Below are positions 6,400 to 9,171 of a stretch of DNA of 9,171 nucleotides, one piece after another; positions within the stretch are counted from its first letter, which is position 1, and every line of letters begins with the position of its first letter. The notes beneath the pieces are model-generated. The model made no database searches. It was not told where the DNA came from and was given only the letters and a program-made list of their open reading frames with translations. Source of the stretch: Chitinophagales bacterium (lineage in GTDB: Bacteria; Bacteroidota; Bacteroidia; Chitinophagales; BACL12). The stretch lies in assembly GCA_014380545.1 (NCBI GenBank), contig JACMJP010000241.1:1-9171 (forward strand), in the 5' to 3' direction. The translations under genes and the position numbers were made by a program.

Positions 6400-8124
6400 A
6401 TGAAAAAGATTACATCAAGTTTTATTTTGTTTCTGTCTTGCTTTTATGCAATGGCATCAACAATTAATGTGAGCACATCTACAAGCTCAGGTGTTTATGT
6501 TACACCGCCAAATGTAGATCCCAATTGGGTTGTATCGGGCCCAAGTTTAATTTCTGCACCCACTTATGCAGTATCTTCCTATCTTGGTTTTTGGGAACCA
6601 ACACCCATTTCCGGAACAAATGCCGGATGGATAAATCCATCAACGGTAATAGGATCTGAAACACCGGGAAATTATACATTTGAAAGAAGCTTCACAATTA
6701 ATCCTTGTACAGCAAAATTTGCTTGCAATTTTAATATTACCTGTGATGATTCTATTATTTCTCTGCAATTAATTCCACCTGTTGGGAGTCCGATTGCTTT
6801 ATCAACTACTTCTGTTCCACCGGCGTATTATTTAGATAATTTAATAACAAATATAATTTCTTCTCCTGTGTCAGGAACATGGAAAATTAGGGCCGTTGTT
6901 GATTATATAGATGCAGTAGGCGGATTTATGCTTTCAGGATATATTAATGATACACCCGGCCCATGTCCAATTATAAAAGATGATTGTTGTGCAAATAATA
7001 TCATTAAGAATGGAAATATTGAAAATGGATCTGTTACAGGTGATCTAGGATCAGGTGGCACTACATTAAATTGGAAAAAAGCATATTATACTCCGCAAAT
7101 AAGTAATGGTGGAGGATGTAATTTAATGGAATCAGGAATTTATCACATGAGTATGTGGGGAGTTGGTGTGGCGCCTTACGGTATTGGAGAAGGTGTTTAT
7201 CAAAACTTAAATATTGTGGCAGGTAAAACATATCAATTAAGTTTTTGTGCAAGATTTGATAAAGGAGTATTAAATGATCCGGGAAATGTAATTGCAAGAT
7301 TCAGATTATCAAATAGCTTGCAAACAAGTATGATTTGCACTTCATGTACAGAAATTGGCGATGTTACTTTAAACAATACAACATGGGAAACTTATACGAT
7401 GGCGCCATTTACGGCAACCTCAAGCTATAATAAAATTACAATAAATGCGCAGAACTTGGTGCCTGCTTCTGATGATGGATCCTTCGCTTCCTGGTTATTT
7501 ATTGATAATATCTGTTTAGAAGAAGTAACTGCAGTAACTGCAAAAGAATCTGTTATTCTATCTTCTAATAATTATAAAGTATGTGCAAGTGCTGGAACTG
7601 CAACTTTAGATTTTGAATGCTCAGGTACAGGCCCGTTTGAAATTCACTACACCGATGGATTAGGAAATGCATATACTACAACAGCAGCCGCAGCCGGCAT
7701 TCATTCTATAACTGTAACTCCTCCGGCAAATAGCAGGTATGATATCCGATATGTGAAAGACTTAACAACGGGAAGGTATCCGTTAGTGGCAGGTAATGTA
7801 ACAATTGTAAATGACCCGAGTTGCAGAGTTGGTGGCACCGAAGAAGAAGAGAGCGAAAACCCGCCATCTATTGATGAAATGGAACTTGCAAACATTGCTA
7901 AAATATATCCCAACCCTACAAGCTCATCTATAAATATTGATTTGCAGGAGGATATTACTGCTGATATTGAGATATTTAATCTGCAAGGGGATTTAATGGA
8001 TAAATTAAACGGAGCAAATGGGACCTTTACTTTAGGAGAAGAACTGCCTGAAGGTGCTTACTTGATTCATATTGAAACATCAGAGGGTAAAATGTATAAT
8101 TACAAAATAATTAAAGCTAATTAA
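6400..8124 (+). CDS. Secreted T9SS cargo protein with carbohydrate-binding-like domains
   Basis: This 574-residue protein should be exported by Sec, cross the outer membrane by the type IX system and stay on the surface or be released. The signal peptide is 1-20 (MKKITSS start, ending AMAS). Residues 21-185 form a beta-rich domain with aromatic residues (LGFWEP, NAGWINP) and Cys103, Cys109 and Cys115. Residues 198-376 look like a CBM4/9- or CenC-type jelly roll: IIKNGNIENGS at its start, YQNLNIVAGKTYQLSFCARF in the middle and WLFIDNICLEEV at its end. Another small beta domain (about 385-475) and an acidic linker (EEEESE, 480-485) precede the type A sorting domain at 495-574, recognised by KIYPNPTSSSINID, EIFNLQG and EGAYLIHIETSEG. 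No catalytic motif is visible, so it is more likely a binding or structural surface protein than an enzyme. It follows the CHAT gene by 137 bases and ends at a strong terminator. Ligand unknown. Confidence 0.9.
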   Translation: MKKITSSFILFLSCFYAMASTINVSTSTSSGVYVTPPNVDPNWVVSGPSLISAPTYAVSSYLGFWEPTPISGTNAGWINPSTVIGSETPGNYTFERSFTINPCTAKFACNFNITCDDSIISLQLIPPVGSPIALSTTSVPPAYYLDNLITNIISSPVSGTWKIRAVVDYIDAVGGFMLSGYINDTPGPCPIIKDDCCANNIIKNGNIENGSVTGDLGSGGTTLNWKKAYYTPQISNGGGCNLMESGIYHMSMWGVGVAPYGIGEGVYQNLNIVAGKTYQLSFCARFDKGVLNDPGNVIARFRLSNSLQTSMICTSCTEIGDVTLNNTTWETYTMAPFTATSSYNKITINAQNLVPASDDGSFASWLFIDNICLEEVTAVTAKESVILSSNNYKVCASAGTATLDFECSGTGPFEIHYTDGLGNAYTTTAAAAGIHSITVTPPANSRYDIRYVKDLTTGRYPLVAGNVTIVNDPSCRVGGTEEEESENPPSIDEMELANIAKIYPNPTSSSINIDLQEDITADIEIFNLQGDLMDKLNGANGTFTLGEELPEGAYLIHIETSEGKMYNYKIIKAN

Positions 8125-8133
8125 TTTAATAAT

Positions 8134-8168
8134 AAAAATCTGGCAGCAATAATCTGCCAGATTTTTTT
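8134..8168. terminator. Bidirectional intrinsic terminator between convergent genes
   Basis: AAAAATCTGGCAG (8134-8146) and CTGCCAGATTTTT (8154-8166) form a perfect 13-base-pair stem with a seven-base loop. A T-run (8162-8168) serves the plus-strand cargo gene, and the A-run at 8134-8138 becomes a U-run for the minus strand. The right arm ends immediately before the clpB stop codon (8167-8169), so one structure can end both transcripts. Confidence 0.92.
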
Positions 8169-9171
8169 ATTTCTTATTCCCAAACACAACTTCCCCATTA
8201 AATACATCAGCGAATATTTGGGTTTCATTCATTACTTCCCCCGACAATATCTTTTTTGATAATGCATTTACAATTTCTTTTTGAATTACCCTTTTCAAAG
8301 GTCTTGCACCAAACTGCGGATCGAAACCTTCTTCAGCAAGCCAAACAATTAATTCATCACTGAAATCAATTTGAATACCTCTTTCGCTTAACATTTTTTG
8401 TAATGCTTTTAATTGAATTTCAACAATACCTTTTATTTCTGATTTCATTAATGGCTTAAACATAATGATCTCATCAATACGATTCAGGAATTCAGGGCGA
8501 ATTGTTTTGCGCAACATTTCCATCACTTCCAGTTTTGTGGTTTCAGTTACAGCCAATAAATCATTTTCTGTAACACCTTCAAAACGCTCCTGTATAATAG
8601 GCGACCCGATATTACTTGTCATAATAATGATGCTGTTTTTAAAATCAACAGTTCTGCCTTTATTATCTGTTAACCTTCCATCATCTAAAACCTGCAATAA
8701 AATATTAAATACATCAGGATGTGCTTTTTCAATTTCATCTAATAAAATAACTGAATAAGGTTTTCTGCGAATTGCTTCTGTTAGCTGTCCGCCTTCATCA
8801 TTTGCAATATAACCCGGTGGCGCTCCAATTAATCTTGAAACAGAATGACGTTCCTGATATTCACTCATATCAATTCTTGTCATTGCATGCTCATCAATAA
8901 ATAAATATTCAGAAATTGCTTTTGCTAATTCTGTTTTACCAACTCCTGTAGTTCCAAGGAAAATAAATGAGCCAATTGGTTTTTTTGCGTCCTGCAAACC
9001 TGCCCTGCTTCTTCTTATTGCATCCGCAACTGCAGTAATTGCCTCATCTTGTCCCACTACTCTTTTGTGTAATTCATCTTCAAGCCGCAGCAATTTCATC
9101 TTTTCACTTTCCAGCATTTTAGTTACTGGAATGCCCGTCCACTTCGCAACAATTTCTGCAATATCTTCTGC
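8167..9171 (-). CDS. clpB: ATP-dependent disaggregase ClpB, C-terminal part (5' end beyond window)
   Basis: The visible 334 residues are the second AAA+ module of ClpB, the cytoplasmic Hsp100 that works with DnaK to pull proteins out of aggregates. The frame continues to the window edge (it reads AEDIAEIVAKWTGIPVTK before the first internal Met), so the start, N-domain, first ATPase module and most of the coiled-coil middle domain are outside. In the visible numbering: Walker A GTTGVGKT (73-80), Walker B VILLDE (141-146), sensor 1 MTSN (184-187), the arginine-finger segment RPEFLNRIDE (225-234) and sensor 2 FGARPLKR (287-294). The segment RIDMSEYQERHSVSRLIGAP and the absence of a ClpP-binding IGF/IGL loop separate it from ClpA and ClpC. 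The pore loop reads GYIAND rather than the usual GYVGY(D/E), although the key Tyr is kept. It converges on the T9SS cargo gene and appears functionally unrelated to the sigma/CHAT cluster. Confidence 0.98.
   Translation of the reverse strand, partial: AEDIAEIVAKWTGIPVTKMLESEKMKLLRLEDELHKRVVGQDEAITAVADAIRRSRAGLQDAKKPIGSFIFLGTTGVGKTELAKAISEYLFIDEHAMTRIDMSEYQERHSVSRLIGAPPGYIANDEGGQLTEAIRRKPYSVILLDEIEKAHPDVFNILLQVLDDGRLTDNKGRTVDFKNSIIIMTSNIGSPIIQERFEGVTENDLLAVTETTKLEVMEMLRKTIRPEFLNRIDEIIMFKPLMKSEIKGIVEIQLKALQKMLSERGIQIDFSDELIVWLAEEGFDPQFGARPLKRVIQKEIVNALSKKILSGEVMNETQIFADVFNGEVVFGNKK

Overview
This AT-rich window comes from a member of the Bacteroidota, most likely of the Chitinophagaceae type, though the genus cannot be fixed from the sequence. 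Three observations support this. One is a type IX secretion (T9SS) C-terminal sorting domain. Another is a DUF7619-type beta-sandwich domain of the kind common in Bacteroidota surface proteins. The third is that most starts have A/T-rich leaders and no Shine-Dalgarno sequence. There are no RNA genes, insertion sequences, CRISPR arrays or phage genes.

Layout. Positions 1-170 hold no recognisable gene. Positions 171-1510 (minus strand) hold a two-gene operon: an ECF-type sigma factor, then, with a one-base overlap, a single-pass membrane protein that looks like its anti-sigma partner, with a cytoplasmic N-terminus and periplasmic TPR-like helices. A 208-base divergent intergenic region (1511-1718) carries an inverted pair of a 7-mer, CGGTTAC. 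On the plus strand, 1719-3320 encodes an exported beta-sandwich protein with a DUF7619-like domain, a cysteine/leucine heptad and a C-terminal membrane anchor. A terminator-like hairpin follows, and its T-tract runs almost into the start of the next gene. That gene (3359-6262) encodes a 967-residue TPR-CHAT protease with an intact His/Cys dyad, an N-terminal lipobox and a C-terminal membrane helix. Next comes a gene for a secreted T9SS cargo protein with carbohydrate-binding-like beta-sandwich domains (6400-8124). A perfect bidirectional terminator then separates it from the convergent clpB gene, of which only the C-terminal part is in the window.

How the genes may work together (inference). 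Sigma factor, membrane anti-sigma candidate, anchored beta-sandwich protein and TPR-CHAT protease form a divergent cluster. The most economical topology puts the main domains of all three membrane proteins in the periplasm. This suggests a signalling module in which the CHAT protease, controlled by its TPRs, cuts either the anti-sigma protein or the anchored neighbour and so releases the sigma factor. There is a conceptual precedent in the type III-E CRISPR (Craspase) system, where the TPR-CHAT protein Csx29 cleaves Csx30, an inhibitor of an ECF sigma factor; here there is no CRISPR component. A shared CGGTTAC-containing element upstream of both the DUF7619/CHAT pair and the T9SS cargo gene hints at common regulation. 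clpB looks like an unrelated housekeeping neighbour.
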